From the NCBI RefSeq assembly GCF_918697865.1, contig NZ_CAKKMV010000002.1, forward strand, positions 422,716-486,715: a stretch of DNA of 64,000 nt, in the 5' to 3' direction. Under the pieces are notes generated by a model that was not told the DNA's origin, made no database searches, and worked only from the letters and a program-made list of their open reading frames with translations. Made by a program: the position numbers and the translations under genes. How positions within the stretch are numbered: position 1 is the first letter of the stretch; every line of letters begins with the position of its first letter. Positions 52,751 to 62,362 of the stretch are shown here, in pieces. This DNA comes from Massilia sp. Bi118 (GTDB lineage Bacteria; Pseudomonadota; Gammaproteobacteria; Burkholderiales; Burkholderiaceae_D).

Positions 52751-55486
52751 TCAGCCGAAACAGGCGCGCCAGAGGCGCACGACCACCCCGGCGTGGGAGG
52801 CCACCAGGGCCGGGTCGACCCTGGCCTGTTCCTGACCCTGCAGCCGCACCTGGTGCTGCAGCTTGCGCATCAGGCGGTAGGCGTCGGCAGCGCCCTGGGC
52901 CAGGGCCGGGTCGATCAGGCCGAGTTCGCCGAACATGCGCAGCAGGGTAATGTTGCCCTTGTTGGCGGTCAGCTGCGGATGTTCGAAGGAATGGCGCAGC
53001 ACCAGGTACTGGACGATGAATTCGATGTCGATCATGCCGCCATCGTCGTGCTTCAGGTCGAAACTGCCGCTATCGCCGGGGTGGGCGTCATGCATGCGCT
53101 TGCGCATTTTCACCACTTCTTCGCGCAGTTCGGCTTCGCGCGCGCTCCTGTCCTGGCGCAGCACTTCCTCGCGGATGGCTTCGAAACGCGCGCCGATGCC
53201 GGCGTCGCCGGCGCAGAAGCGGGCCCGTGTCAGGGCCTGGTGCTCCCAGATCCAGGCCGAGCTGCGCTGGTAGCGCTCGAAGGCCCCGACCGACGACACC
53301 AGCATGCCGCTGGCGCCGTCCGGGCGCAGGGCGGTGTCGATGTCGAACAGGATGCCGGCCGGCGTGTGCGTGGTCATCCACGTGATGAAGCGCTGGGCCA
53401 GCTTGGCATAGTTGCCGGGCGCGTCCTGGTCTTCGTCATCGAACAGGAAGATCACGTCGAGGTCGGACACATAGCCCAGCTCCTTGCCGCCCAGCTTGCC
53501 GTAGGCGATCACGGCAAAGCGCGGCACCTCGCAGTGACGCCTGGCGATGGTGAGCCAGGCGCGCTGCACGACTTCGGCGACGATCAGGTCGGCCAGCGCC
53601 GACAGGTGGTCCGCCAGGCGCTCGACCGAGAGCTCGCCGGCCAGGTCCAGGGCCAGCAGGCGGAACAGCCGGGCGTGGTGGGCTTCGCGCAGGATGTCGA
53701 GCTGGCGTTCGGTGTCGCCTGCGGCGGCGTCCAGCTGGCCGGCCAGGCTGGCCGCCAGCGCAGCCAGTTCGTCGGCGCCGTTGCCGCGGCCGCGGTCGTC
53801 CAGCAGTTCGTCGAGCAGGATCGGGTGCTGGGTCAGGAAGGTGGCGGCCCAGCCGCTGGCATTGATCATGCGGATCACCCGCTCCAGCGTGTGCGGGTAC
53901 TCGGTCAGCAGCGACAAATAGGCCGAGCGGCGCGCGATGGCCTCGAAGAAGTCGAGCAGGCGGCCGAGGGTGGCGGCGTGGCTGCCCAGGCCCGCTTCGC
54001 GCACGACCATGGCGATCTGCGCCAGGGCCGTGTTGACCAGCGCCCCCAGCCGGTTGCGGCTGGCTTCGGGCAGGGTCTGCAGGCGCGGCGCCTGCCAGGT
54101 CGCGACCAGGCGCGCGGCGGCTTCCTGCGGCCGGTCGAAGCCGAGGCTGGCCAGCTGCTGGGCGATGGCCTCGCTGTTTTCGGGGTCGCTCATGGTGGCC
54201 GCCGGGTCGACCTGGTCGCCGCCGGCCTTGTCGGTCTTGTCGGCGAAGATGGCGTCGAACTGGGCGGCCACGAAGACGCGCTGCTCGTCCAGGCGCGCCA
54301 GCAGGGCTGCTTCATGGGGCAGGCCCATCATCCGCGCCACTGCCTGCCGGTCCTCGGGTGAGGCGGGCAGGGTGTGGGTCTGGGCGTCTTCCAGGTATTG
54401 CAGGCGGTGTTCGAGATTCCGCAGGAAGGTATAGGCTTCCTGCAGGCGGTCGACGGTGTCCGCCGTCAGCAGTTCGCGCTCGGCCAGCAGGCGCAGGGTC
54501 TTGCGGGTCGAGCGTTCGCGCAGCGCCGGGTCGCGCCCGCCGCGGATCAGCTGGAACACCTGGGCCAGGAATTCGATCTCGCGGATGCCGCCGCGCCCCA
54601 GCTTGACGTTGTGGCTGCGCTCCGGATGCAGGCGCTCCTGGCGGTTGACCTCGGCGCGAATCTGGGCGTGCATGGTGCGGATCGCGTCGATCACGCCGAA
54701 GTCGAGGTAGCGCCGGAACACGAAGGGACGCACGATGGCGTCCAAAGCGGCGATGTCGGCCGGATCGCCGGTCACGGCCCGCGCCTTGACCCAGGCGTAG
54801 CGCTCCCACTCGCGGCCCTGCACGATCAGGTAATCCTCGACCATGTTCAGGCTGCAGGCCAGCGGGCCCGACTTGCCGTTCGGGCGCAGCGCCATGTCGA
54901 CCCGGAAGGTGAAGCCGTCCTCGGTGATTTCCGCGATCGCGGCGATCAGCTTCTTGCCCAGGCGGATGAAGAATTCGTGGTTCGACAGCGAACGCTGGCC
55001 GGGGCCGGCCTGGGTATCGCCGTCTTCCGGGTAGACGAAGATGAGGTCGATGTCGGACGACACGTTGAGCTCGCCGCCGCCGTGCTTGCCCATCGCCAGC
55101 ACCATCATCTGCTGGGGGCGGCCCGAGTCCTGGCCGATCGGGACGCCGTGGGCGGCCGTCATCTCCGCCATCAATTCTTGCAAATGGGACTGCACGGCGA
55201 AGTCGGCGAAACGGCTCATCGCCGTGACGACCTCATCGAGATCGGCGCGGCCGGCGAGGTCGCGCTCGATAATGGCGCAGATCAAAAGATTGCGAAGTCG
55301 GCGCATGGCGCGGCCCAGCGGCAGCCTGCTCCCACTATGGGAGGCGGTGGACTCGAGCTCCAGTGCTGCGCCGAAATCGAGGGAGGACAGCGATAATTCA
55401 GCCAGGGCGGCAAGGCGCCCGGCACGCGCCGGGTCGGCGCCGAGCCAGCGTTGGAGAAAGCGGGACGCGCTTGCAGCAGAATTCAT
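52751..55486 (-). CDS. glnE: Glutamine synthetase adenylyltransferase / adenylyl-removing enzyme
   Basis: A 911-residue bifunctional enzyme that adds AMP to, or removes it from, the Tyr in glutamine synthetase, thus setting its activity according to PII state. Two nucleotidyltransferase domains are visible: the N-terminal de-adenylylating one with AMGKHGGGELNVSSDIDLIF (about residue 145) and the C-terminal adenylylating one with AYGKLGGKELGYVSDLDVIF (about 675). NLEHRLQYLEDAQTHTLP between them is a family signature. Its target GlnA is encoded at 14107-15522 and its Tyr target is present there. It is divergent from the yhdP-like gene. No strong ribosome binding site is visible. Confidence 0.96.
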   Translation of the reverse strand: MNSAASASRFLQRWLGADPARAGRLAALAELSLSSLDFGAALELESTASHSGSRLPLGRAMRRLRNLLICAIIERDLAGRADLDEVVTAMSRFADFAVQSHLQELMAEMTAAHGVPIGQDSGRPQQMMVLAMGKHGGGELNVSSDIDLIFVYPEDGDTQAGPGQRSLSNHEFFIRLGKKLIAAIAEITEDGFTFRVDMALRPNGKSGPLACSLNMVEDYLIVQGREWERYAWVKARAVTGDPADIAALDAIVRPFVFRRYLDFGVIDAIRTMHAQIRAEVNRQERLHPERSHNVKLGRGGIREIEFLAQVFQLIRGGRDPALRERSTRKTLRLLAERELLTADTVDRLQEAYTFLRNLEHRLQYLEDAQTHTLPASPEDRQAVARMMGLPHEAALLARLDEQRVFVAAQFDAIFADKTDKAGGDQVDPAATMSDPENSEAIAQQLASLGFDRPQEAAARLVATWQAPRLQTLPEASRNRLGALVNTALAQIAMVVREAGLGSHAATLGRLLDFFEAIARRSAYLSLLTEYPHTLERVIRMINASGWAATFLTQHPILLDELLDDRGRGNGADELAALAASLAGQLDAAAGDTERQLDILREAHHARLFRLLALDLAGELSVERLADHLSALADLIVAEVVQRAWLTIARRHCEVPRFAVIAYGKLGGKELGYVSDLDVIFLFDDEDQDAPGNYAKLAQRFITWMTTHTPAGILFDIDTALRPDGASGMLVSSVGAFERYQRSSAWIWEHQALTRARFCAGDAGIGARFEAIREEVLRQDRSAREAELREEVVKMRKRMHDAHPGDSGSFDLKHDDGGMIDIEFIVQYLVLRHSFEHPQLTANKGNITLLRMFGELGLIDPALAQGAADAYRLMRKLQHQVRLQGQEQARVDPALVASHAGVVVRLWRACFG

Positions 55487-55653
55487 GGGGCAGTTCCAGA
55501 CGAGTTTGTACCTTCCGGGAGGCGTGCTATGCGGTAAAATTGCCCGCCATGCTGCCCTGGGTCAGCGTGATGGTAAGGTAGACGCCGCGAGCCTTGCAAG
55601 CGCTTCTCTTATTTATAGATTATTTACGGCGACGCCTTTATTTGAGCACCCTG

Positions 55654-58600
55654 ATGCACAACCCGGAACAGCAGGCCGAACGAGGGGATGAGGACCGGCA
55701 CGCGGCTGAGGCCCCGCATGTCGCGTCCACCCACGAGGACGCCCCCGTGCCTGCTTCCGACGCCCACGGCGGCCACGAGCACCTGCCGCTGTCCGAGCGC
55801 TGGCACCGCCTGCAGGCGGCCTACCGCTATGCCAACCTGGCCTCGCATCACGTGCTCGGCTTCACGGTCAAGGCCGTGCTGCTCGCCTATTTCACCTTCA
55901 TGCTGCTGTTCCTGGCGCTGCGCTGGGCGGTCCTGCCGAACATCGACATGTACAAGCCGGACATCGAACGCGCCGCCAGCCGCGCGCTCGGCAACCAGGT
56001 CACGATCGCCCGCGTGTACGCCTCCTGGCGCGGCCTGCATCCGAATCTCTATCTGGGCGACGTCAGCGTGCGCGACCGCCAGGGCCGCCAGTTGCTCCTC
56101 CTGCCCTCGGTGTCGGCCACGCTCTCCTGGTGGTCGGTGGTGGCCGCCGAGCCGCGCTTCGACAGCCTGGAAGTCAACCGCCCGGAACTCGACATGCGGC
56201 GCACGCCCGACGGCGTGTTCTGGGTGGCCGGCGTGCGCATCGACCCGAACCGCAAGGAGGCGAGCAGCGGCGGCGGCGCCGACTGGCTGCTGCGCCAGCG
56301 CGAGATCGTGATCCGCGAAGGCCGCCTGTCCTGGACCGATGAGCTGCGCGCGGCCCCGGTGCTGGCGCTGTCCGACGTCACCATGGTGCTGCAGAGCCGC
56401 TGGACCGGACACCGCTTCGCCCTGCACGCGACGCCGCCCAGCGGCGTGTCCGATCCGCTCGACGTGCGCGCGCGCTTCAGCCACCCGGCCTTCGGCGCCC
56501 GCGCCTCCGACCCCAGCCGCTGGAAGGGCGAGCTGTATGCGGACCTGCGCAATACCGACCTGGCCAGCTGGAAGCAGTGGATCACCTATCCCTTCAATGT
56601 CGAGGCCGGACGCGGCTCGGTGCGCGCCTGGCTGGGCTTCGACCAGGCCCGCCTGGCCAGCTTCACCGCCGACCTCGGCCTGGCCGGCGTCAGCGCGCGC
56701 CTGGCGCCGGATGCGCCGCCGCTGCTGCTCACGCGCGTGGCCGGGCGCCTCTCGGCGCGCGAGGAGATCAAGCCCGGCCTTGATGAGGGCAAGCCGACCT
56801 TCGGCGCGCTCGGCCACAGCATCGCCCTGGAGAATTTTTCGGTCGTGACCCGCGACGGCGTGGTGCTGCCGCCCGCCACGCTGACCGAGATCTGGCGCCC
56901 GGCCGCACGCGGCAAGCCGGAGCGCTTCGAAGTCCACGCCGACAGGCTCGACCTCGGCGCCGTCGCTACCCTGGCGGCCCAGATGCCGCTGGCGCCCCGG
57001 CATCGCGAACTGCTGGGCGAGCTGGCGCCGCAGGGCCGCCTGCTGGATGCCGACGTCGAATGGGAAGGGCATTTCCCCAAAGTGACCGCCTGGCGCGTGC
57101 GCGGCCAGGTCGAAGGCCTGGGGATAGCGCCGCTGGCGGCGCGCGCGGCCCAGGCGGCCGAGGGCGCGACCCCGGCCCAGCCGGCGCGGGCGGCGCTGCC
57201 GGGCGTACGTAACCTGAGCGGCAGCATCGACGCCAGCGACCGCGGCGGCAGCCTGAACATCGCTTCCGAACGCCTGGCGCTGGCGCTGCCGGCCTGGTTT
57301 GCCGACCCCGAGATGGCCTTCGACCAGCTGGGCCTGCGCGCGCGCTGGTCCTATCCACAGGACGAGCAGCTGCTGGTCGAGGTCGACGGTTTCGATTTCA
57401 GCCAGGGCAGCCTGAAAGGCACGCTGTCGGGCCGCCACGTGCTGCCGCTGGGCCAGGGTAAAGGCGCGGGCAATGCCGACTTCAGCGGCACCGTGGACGG
57501 CTTCGACATTGCCAGCATCGGGCGCTGGCTGCCGCTGGCCACCCACGACAACCTGCGCGACTGGCTGACCGGGGCCCTGCAGGGCGGTACCCTGCGCGAT
57601 GCGCGGGTGCGCCTGCGCGGCGATCTTTCCCACTTCCCCTTCCACGGCGACACCCCGGCGGAACGCGCGCGCGGCGAATTCCGCGTCAGCGGCCGCATCG
57701 ACAACGGCAAGCTCGAATATGCGCCCTCGCACCGCAGCCCCGAGGGTAAACCCCTGTGGCCGCTGCTGGAGAACATCAACGGCAGCATCGTGTTCGACCG
57801 CGCGCGCATGGACATCCACGCCGACAGTGCGCGCACCCTGGGCCTGAGCCTGAACAATGTGCGCGCCGTGATCCCGGAACTGGGCGCGCACGAATCGATG
57901 CTGGACATCGACGGCAGCGCTGCCGGCCAGTTGCAGGACTTCCTGCGCTACGTGGCGACCAGCCCGGTGCTGGAATGGATCGGCCACTTCACGGAAGACA
58001 CGAAAGGCACGGGCGCCGCGCGCCTCGGGCTCAAGCTGCACCTGCCGCTGGCGAACCTGCACGAGGCCAAGGTCCAGGGCGCCCTGCAGCTGATGAGCAA
58101 CGACGTGACCCTGTTCCCGGAACTGCCGCCCATCCAGGCCGCGCTGGGCAAGGTCGAATTCAGCGAGCACGGGGTGAACCTGAACGGCATCGGCGCCAGC
58201 TTCCTGGGCGGCCCGCTGCAGCTGTCGGGCGGCACCCAGCGCGACGGCGCCATCGTGATCCGCATGGCCGGCACCGCCACCGCCGAGGGCATGCGCGCCA
58301 CCAGCTCCCTGCCGGCCCTGCAGCGCCTGGCCGGCAAGCTGTCCGGCGGGGCGCGCTTCGGCGGCTCGGTGACGGTGAAGGACCATCAATCCCAGATCGT
58401 GCTCGATTCGAACCTGGCCGGTCTCGGCGTCGAGCTGCCGGCCCCGCTCAACAAGCCGGCCGCCGAAGCGCTGCCGCTGCACTTCGTCCTGAACGGCCAG
58501 CCGCTAGGCGAAAACGGCGTGGCCCACGACGAGATCCGCATCGGCCTCGGCAGCACGATCGCCGCGCGTTACGTGCGCGAACGGCAGCCGCACGGCCCCT

Positions 58601-59964
58601 GGATCGTCAAGCGCGGCGGCATCGGCGTGAACCTGCCGGCGCCGGAGCCGGACAGCGGCATGATGATCAACGTGAACATGAAGACGGTGAACGTCGACCG
58701 CTGGCTGGCCGCGGCGAACGAGATCGCCGCATCGTCCGAAGGCACGAATCCGGCTGCGGCCGCGGCGGCAGGCGCGGCCGAGGCCGGACAGGGCGGCGGC
58801 ATGGCGCAATACGTGGTGCCGGACCTGATCGGCGCGCGTGCCGGCGAACTGGTCATCGGCGAGCGCCCGCTGCACGAGGTGGTGCTGGGCGTGTCGCACC
58901 TGCCGGGCGTGTGGCAGGCCAGTGTCGACTCGCGCCAGGTGACCGGCTATGTGACCTGGAACGAGGCGCAGAATGGGCAGGGCATGGGCAAGGTCACGGC
59001 GCGCCTGGCCTCGCTCGACATCCCGGAATCTTCGGCCGCCGAGGTCAAGGACCTGCTGGAATCGAACAAGGCCGGCAGCGCCGGCATCCCGGGCCTGGAC
59101 ATCGTCGCCGAGCGCTTCGAGCTGTTCGACAAGCAGTTCGGCCGCCTGGAGCTCGTCGCCAGCAATGCCCAGGCCCTGGCCGGGCGCGAATGGCGCATCG
59201 ACCGCCTCGCCATCACCAATCCGGACGGCCAGCTGAAGGCCAACGGGCGCTGGCTCACGCGCGACGGCAAGAGCAATACCGCCCTGAACTTCAACCTCGA
59301 CATCAGCGACGCCGGCCGCCTGCTGGACCGCCTCGGCTTCCCGGGCACCCTGCGCCGCGGCAAGGGCTCGCTGTCCGGCGACGTCTCCTGGTCCGGCCTG
59401 CCGTATTCGCTGGACATCCCCAGCCTGTCCGGCCAGGTGCAGATGAACGTCGAGGACGGCCAGTTCCTCAAGAAGGACCCGGGCGCCGCCAAGCTGCTGG
59501 GCGTGCTGAGCCTGCAGATGCTGCCGCGCATGCTCAAGCTCGACTTCCACGACGTGTTCTCGGAGGGACTCGCCTTCGACGGCATTACGGCCAACGCCAT
59601 GATCTCGCGCGGGGTGGTGCACACCGATAACCTTAAAATGCATGGGGTGGCGGCTACCGTGCTGATGGACGGCACCGCCGACATCGCCAACGAATCGACC
59701 AACCTGCACGTGGTGGTGATCCCGGAATTCAACCTGGGCACCGGCCCGCTGGTGTATGCGCTGGCGGTGAACCCGGTCATCGGCCTGGGCAGCTACCTGG
59801 CCCAGCTGTTCCTGCGGGCGCCGGTGATGAAGGCGCTCACTTACCACATGCAGGTGACCGGACCGTGGAAGTCGCCGAATGTGATCAAGCTGGACAGCCA
59901 GGCGGCGAATGCGGCGGCCACCGCCGCCGCCGCCGAAGCGGCAGCGAAGAAGAAAGGGCAATGA
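55654..59964 (+). CDS. yhdP: YhdP-family (AsmA-like) envelope protein
   Basis: A 1436-residue protein of the TIGR02099/YhdP family. A hydrophilic N-terminal stretch of about 65 residues precedes one membrane span (AVLLAYFTFMLLFLALRWAVL); the rest is a long periplasmic chain of beta-rich repeats with DUF3971 and AsmA_2-like C-terminal regions (MNVEDGQFLKKDPGAAKLLGVLSLQMLPRML). In enterobacteria YhdP with TamB and YdbH forms bridges that move phospholipids from inner to outer membrane. The start ATG at 55654 is the first credible one; its ribosome binding site is weak. An Ala-rich tail ends KKKGQ. The stop overlaps the next start. Confidence 0.9.
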   Translation: MHNPEQQAERGDEDRHAAEAPHVASTHEDAPVPASDAHGGHEHLPLSERWHRLQAAYRYANLASHHVLGFTVKAVLLAYFTFMLLFLALRWAVLPNIDMYKPDIERAASRALGNQVTIARVYASWRGLHPNLYLGDVSVRDRQGRQLLLLPSVSATLSWWSVVAAEPRFDSLEVNRPELDMRRTPDGVFWVAGVRIDPNRKEASSGGGADWLLRQREIVIREGRLSWTDELRAAPVLALSDVTMVLQSRWTGHRFALHATPPSGVSDPLDVRARFSHPAFGARASDPSRWKGELYADLRNTDLASWKQWITYPFNVEAGRGSVRAWLGFDQARLASFTADLGLAGVSARLAPDAPPLLLTRVAGRLSAREEIKPGLDEGKPTFGALGHSIALENFSVVTRDGVVLPPATLTEIWRPAARGKPERFEVHADRLDLGAVATLAAQMPLAPRHRELLGELAPQGRLLDADVEWEGHFPKVTAWRVRGQVEGLGIAPLAARAAQAAEGATPAQPARAALPGVRNLSGSIDASDRGGSLNIASERLALALPAWFADPEMAFDQLGLRARWSYPQDEQLLVEVDGFDFSQGSLKGTLSGRHVLPLGQGKGAGNADFSGTVDGFDIASIGRWLPLATHDNLRDWLTGALQGGTLRDARVRLRGDLSHFPFHGDTPAERARGEFRVSGRIDNGKLEYAPSHRSPEGKPLWPLLENINGSIVFDRARMDIHADSARTLGLSLNNVRAVIPELGAHESMLDIDGSAAGQLQDFLRYVATSPVLEWIGHFTEDTKGTGAARLGLKLHLPLANLHEAKVQGALQLMSNDVTLFPELPPIQAALGKVEFSEHGVNLNGIGASFLGGPLQLSGGTQRDGAIVIRMAGTATAEGMRATSSLPALQRLAGKLSGGARFGGSVTVKDHQSQIVLDSNLAGLGVELPAPLNKPAAEALPLHFVLNGQPLGENGVAHDEIRIGLGSTIAARYVRERQPHGPWIVKRGGIGVNLPAPEPDSGMMINVNMKTVNVDRWLAAANEIAASSEGTNPAAAAAAGAAEAGQGGGMAQYVVPDLIGARAGELVIGERPLHEVVLGVSHLPGVWQASVDSRQVTGYVTWNEAQNGQGMGKVTARLASLDIPESSAAEVKDLLESNKAGSAGIPGLDIVAERFELFDKQFGRLELVASNAQALAGREWRIDRLAITNPDGQLKANGRWLTRDGKSNTALNFNLDISDAGRLLDRLGFPGTLRRGKGSLSGDVSWSGLPYSLDIPSLSGQVQMNVEDGQFLKKDPGAAKLLGVLSLQMLPRMLKLDFHDVFSEGLAFDGITANAMISRGVVHTDNLKMHGVAATVLMDGTADIANESTNLHVVVIPEFNLGTGPLVYALAVNPVIGLGSYLAQLFLRAPVMKALTYHMQVTGPWKSPNVIKLDSQAANAAATAAAAEAAAKKKGQ

Positions 59965-60767
59965 TGAGCAAGACGACAGTCGCAGCAGTGCAGATGGTGT
60001 CCTCGCCCAGCGTGGACGAGAACCTGGAAACCGCGCGCCGCCTGCTGGCGCAAGCGGCGGATGGCGGCGCGAAGCTGGTCACCCTGCCGGAATACTGGCC
60101 CATCATGGGTATGCTTGACACCGACAAGGTCGGCCTTGCCGAGCAGCCGGGCCAGGGCCTGATCCAGGAATTCATGGCGGCGCAGGCGCGCCAGCACGGC
60201 ATCTGGCTGATCGGCGGCACCATGCCGATCGCATCCGGCGACAGCGGCCGCGTGCTGAACACCACCCTGGTCTACGACCCGGAAGGGCAGCCCGTCAGCC
60301 GCTACGACAAGATCCACCTGTTCGGCTTCACCAAGGGCGATGAATCCTACGACGAAGCGCGCACCATCGTGCCGGGCGCCGCCGTCGGCACCTTCGAAGC
60401 GCCCTTCGGGCGGGTCGGCCTGTCGGTCTGCTACGACCTGCGCTTCCCGGAGTTATACCGGGCGATGGGCGAATGTGCGCTGATCGTGGTGCCGGCCGCC
60501 TTCACCCACACGACCGGCATGGCCCACTGGGAAGTGCTGCTGCGCGCCCGCGCGATCGAAAACCAGTGCTACGTGCTGGCCTCGGCCCAGGGCGGCACCC
60601 ACCGCAATGGCCGCCGCACCTTCGGACACAGCATGCTGATCGGGCCCTGGGGCGAAGTGCGCGGCCAGTTGCCGGAAGGCGAGGGCGTGGTGATTGGCGA
60701 GATCGATACCGGGTTCCTGGCTGAGGTACGGCAGAGCTTGCCGGCGCTGAAGCACCGTAAACTGTAA
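59964..60767 (+). CDS. Nitrilase-superfamily amidase, Nit1-like (deaminated glutathione amidase)
   Basis: A 267-residue cytosolic carbon-nitrogen hydrolase. The catalytic triad is visible as Glu43 (LPEYWP), Lys116 (YDKIHLFGF) and Cys156 ([15 protein letters not shown]). [25 protein letters not shown] is typical of the Nit1/Nit2 branch, of which bacterial members hydrolyse deaminated glutathione, a metabolite-repair job. Two in-frame ATGs, 59961 and 59964, overlap the yhdP stop; the second is at a better distance from AAGGG. tldD follows after 49 bases in the same direction. Branch assignment between Nit1 and other amidases is moderately sure. Confidence 0.9.
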   Translation: MSKTTVAAVQMVSSPSVDENLETARRLLAQAADGGAKLVTLPEYWPIMGMLDTDKVGLAEQPGQGLIQEFMAAQARQHGIWLIGGTMPIASGDSGRVLNTTLVYDPEGQPVSRYDKIHLFGFTKGDESYDEARTIVPGAAVGTFEAPFGRVGLSVCYDLRFPELYRAMGECALIVVPAAFTHTTGMAHWEVLLRARAIENQCYVLASAQGGTHRNGRRTFGHSMLIGPWGEVRGQLPEGEGVVIGEIDTGFLAEVRQSLPALKHRKL

Positions 60768-60816
60768 AAAAACTGGATATGGCACAATGCCTTATCCCTA
60801 TCAGAAAGACCTGAAC

Positions 60817-62277
60817 ATGACGCCATTCGAACCGAATCTTTCCTCCCTCGCAGTCGCGCGCGACGTGCTGTTGACGCCGTTCGGGCTCGACGAAGGCAAG
60901 CTCATCACCACGCTCGGAACGATGTTCACGCACAAGGTCGACTATGCCGACCTGTATTTCCAGTTCACCAAGAGTGAGGGCTGGAGCCTGGAAGAAGGCA
61001 TCGTCAAGAGCGGCAGCTTCTCGATCGACCAGGGTGTCGGCGTGCGCGCCGTGTCCGGCGACAAGACCGCCTTCTCCTATTCCGACGAGATCTCGCAGGC
61101 CGCGCTGCTCGACGCCGCCGCAGCCACCCGCACCATCGCGCGCGCCGGCGCCGGCCGCATCAAGGTCGCCTCCAGCATCCAGCAGAGCGGCGGCCGCTCG
61201 CTCTACCTGCCGCACGATCCGCTGAACTCGCTCGACGCCACCGCCAAGGTGAAACTGCTGGAGCGCGTCGAGAAGATCGCGCGCGCCAAGGACCCGCGCG
61301 TGGTGCAGGTGATGGCCGGCCTGGCCGGCGAATACGACGTCGTGCTGGTGGTGCGCAGCGATGGCGTGCTGGCGGCCGACATCCGTCCGCTGGTGCGCGT
61401 GTCCGTTACCGTGATCGCCGAACAGGATGGCCGCCGCGAGGTGGGTTCGTCCGGCGGCGGCGGCCGCTACGACTACAGCTATTTCAGCGACGAACTGCTC
61501 GACAAGTACGCCAGCGAAGCCGTGCAGTCGGCACTGGTGAACCTGGAAGCGCGCCCGGCCCCGGCCGGTCCGATGACCGTGGTGCTCGGCCCGGGCTGGC
61601 CCGGCGTGCTGCTGCACGAGGCGGTCGGCCACGGCCTGGAAGGCGACTTCAACCGCAAAGGCTCGTCCTCCTACTCCGGCATGATTGGCCAGCGCGTTGC
61701 CGCCAAGGGCGTGACCGTGGTCGACGACGGCACCCTGCAGGACCGCCGCGGCTCGCTGAACATGGACGACGAAGGCAACCCGACCCAGTGCACCACGCTG
61801 ATCGAGGACGGCATCCTGAAGGGCTATATCCAGGACACGATGAATGCGCGCCTGATGAAGATGCCGATTACCGGCAACGCGCGCCGCGAATCCTTCGCCC
61901 ACCTGCCGATGCCGCGCATGACCAACACCTACATGCTGGCCGGCGACAAGGACCCACAGGAGATCCTGGCCTCGGTCAAGAACGGCATCTACGCGGTCAA
62001 CTTCGGCGGCGGCCAGGTCGACATCACCAACGGCAAGTTCGTGTTCTCGGCCAGCGAGGCCTATATGATCGAGGACGGCAAGGTGACCTATCCGGTGAAG
62101 GGCGCAACCCTGATCGGCAACGGCCCTGACGTGATGAACCGCATTTCCATGATCGGCAACGACATGCGCCTGGATTCGGGCGTGGGCGTGTGCGGCAAGG
62201 AAGGCCAGAGCGTGCCGGTGGGCGTGGGCCAGCCGACCCTGCGTATCGATGGGGTGACGGTGGGCGGCACGGCTTAA
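60817..62277 (+). CDS. tldD: TldD metalloprotease subunit
   Basis: A 486-residue protein of the TldD/PmbA family, zinc proteases that in enterobacteria act as a TldD-TldE heterodimer to cleave unfolded peptides, including microcin B17 precursor and CcdA. The metal motif HEAVGH (residues 267-272) followed by GLEGD is visible, plus the conserved C-terminal region [24 protein letters not shown]. Length matches TldD (about 480). The ATG at 60817 is preferred over 60787 because AGAAAG precedes it at a good distance. tldE/pmbA is not in the window. It closes the yhdP-nit1-tldD unit, a gene order common in proteobacteria. Confidence 0.95.
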   Translation: MTPFEPNLSSLAVARDVLLTPFGLDEGKLITTLGTMFTHKVDYADLYFQFTKSEGWSLEEGIVKSGSFSIDQGVGVRAVSGDKTAFSYSDEISQAALLDAAAATRTIARAGAGRIKVASSIQQSGGRSLYLPHDPLNSLDATAKVKLLERVEKIARAKDPRVVQVMAGLAGEYDVVLVVRSDGVLAADIRPLVRVSVTVIAEQDGRREVGSSGGGGRYDYSYFSDELLDKYASEAVQSALVNLEARPAPAGPMTVVLGPGWPGVLLHEAVGHGLEGDFNRKGSSSYSGMIGQRVAAKGVTVVDDGTLQDRRGSLNMDDEGNPTQCTTLIEDGILKGYIQDTMNARLMKMPITGNARRESFAHLPMPRMTNTYMLAGDKDPQEILASVKNGIYAVNFGGGQVDITNGKFVFSASEAYMIEDGKVTYPVKGATLIGNGPDVMNRISMIGNDMRLDSGVGVCGKEGQSVPVGVGQPTLRIDGVTVGGTA

Positions 62278-62302
62278 ACCTTCATCTCCTGCGAAAAAAG
62301 AG

Positions 62303-62334
62303 AAAAATGCCTGCGGAAACGCAGGCATTTTTCG
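62303..62334 (+). terminator. Intrinsic terminator after tldD
   Basis: AAAAATGCCTGCG pairs with CGCAGGCATTTTT over GAAA; T runs occur on both strands, so it may serve both tldD and the convergent receptor. Confidence 0.9.
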
Positions 62335-62362
62335 TTGACGCTAGTGCTGAGCCAGTGCTGAC

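Noticed and set aside
55624..58482. 952-codon open frame antisense to the yhdP-like gene
   Set aside because: Composition is Ala/Gln/Arg/Gly-rich shadow sequence with no domain; the sense frame has clear family features.
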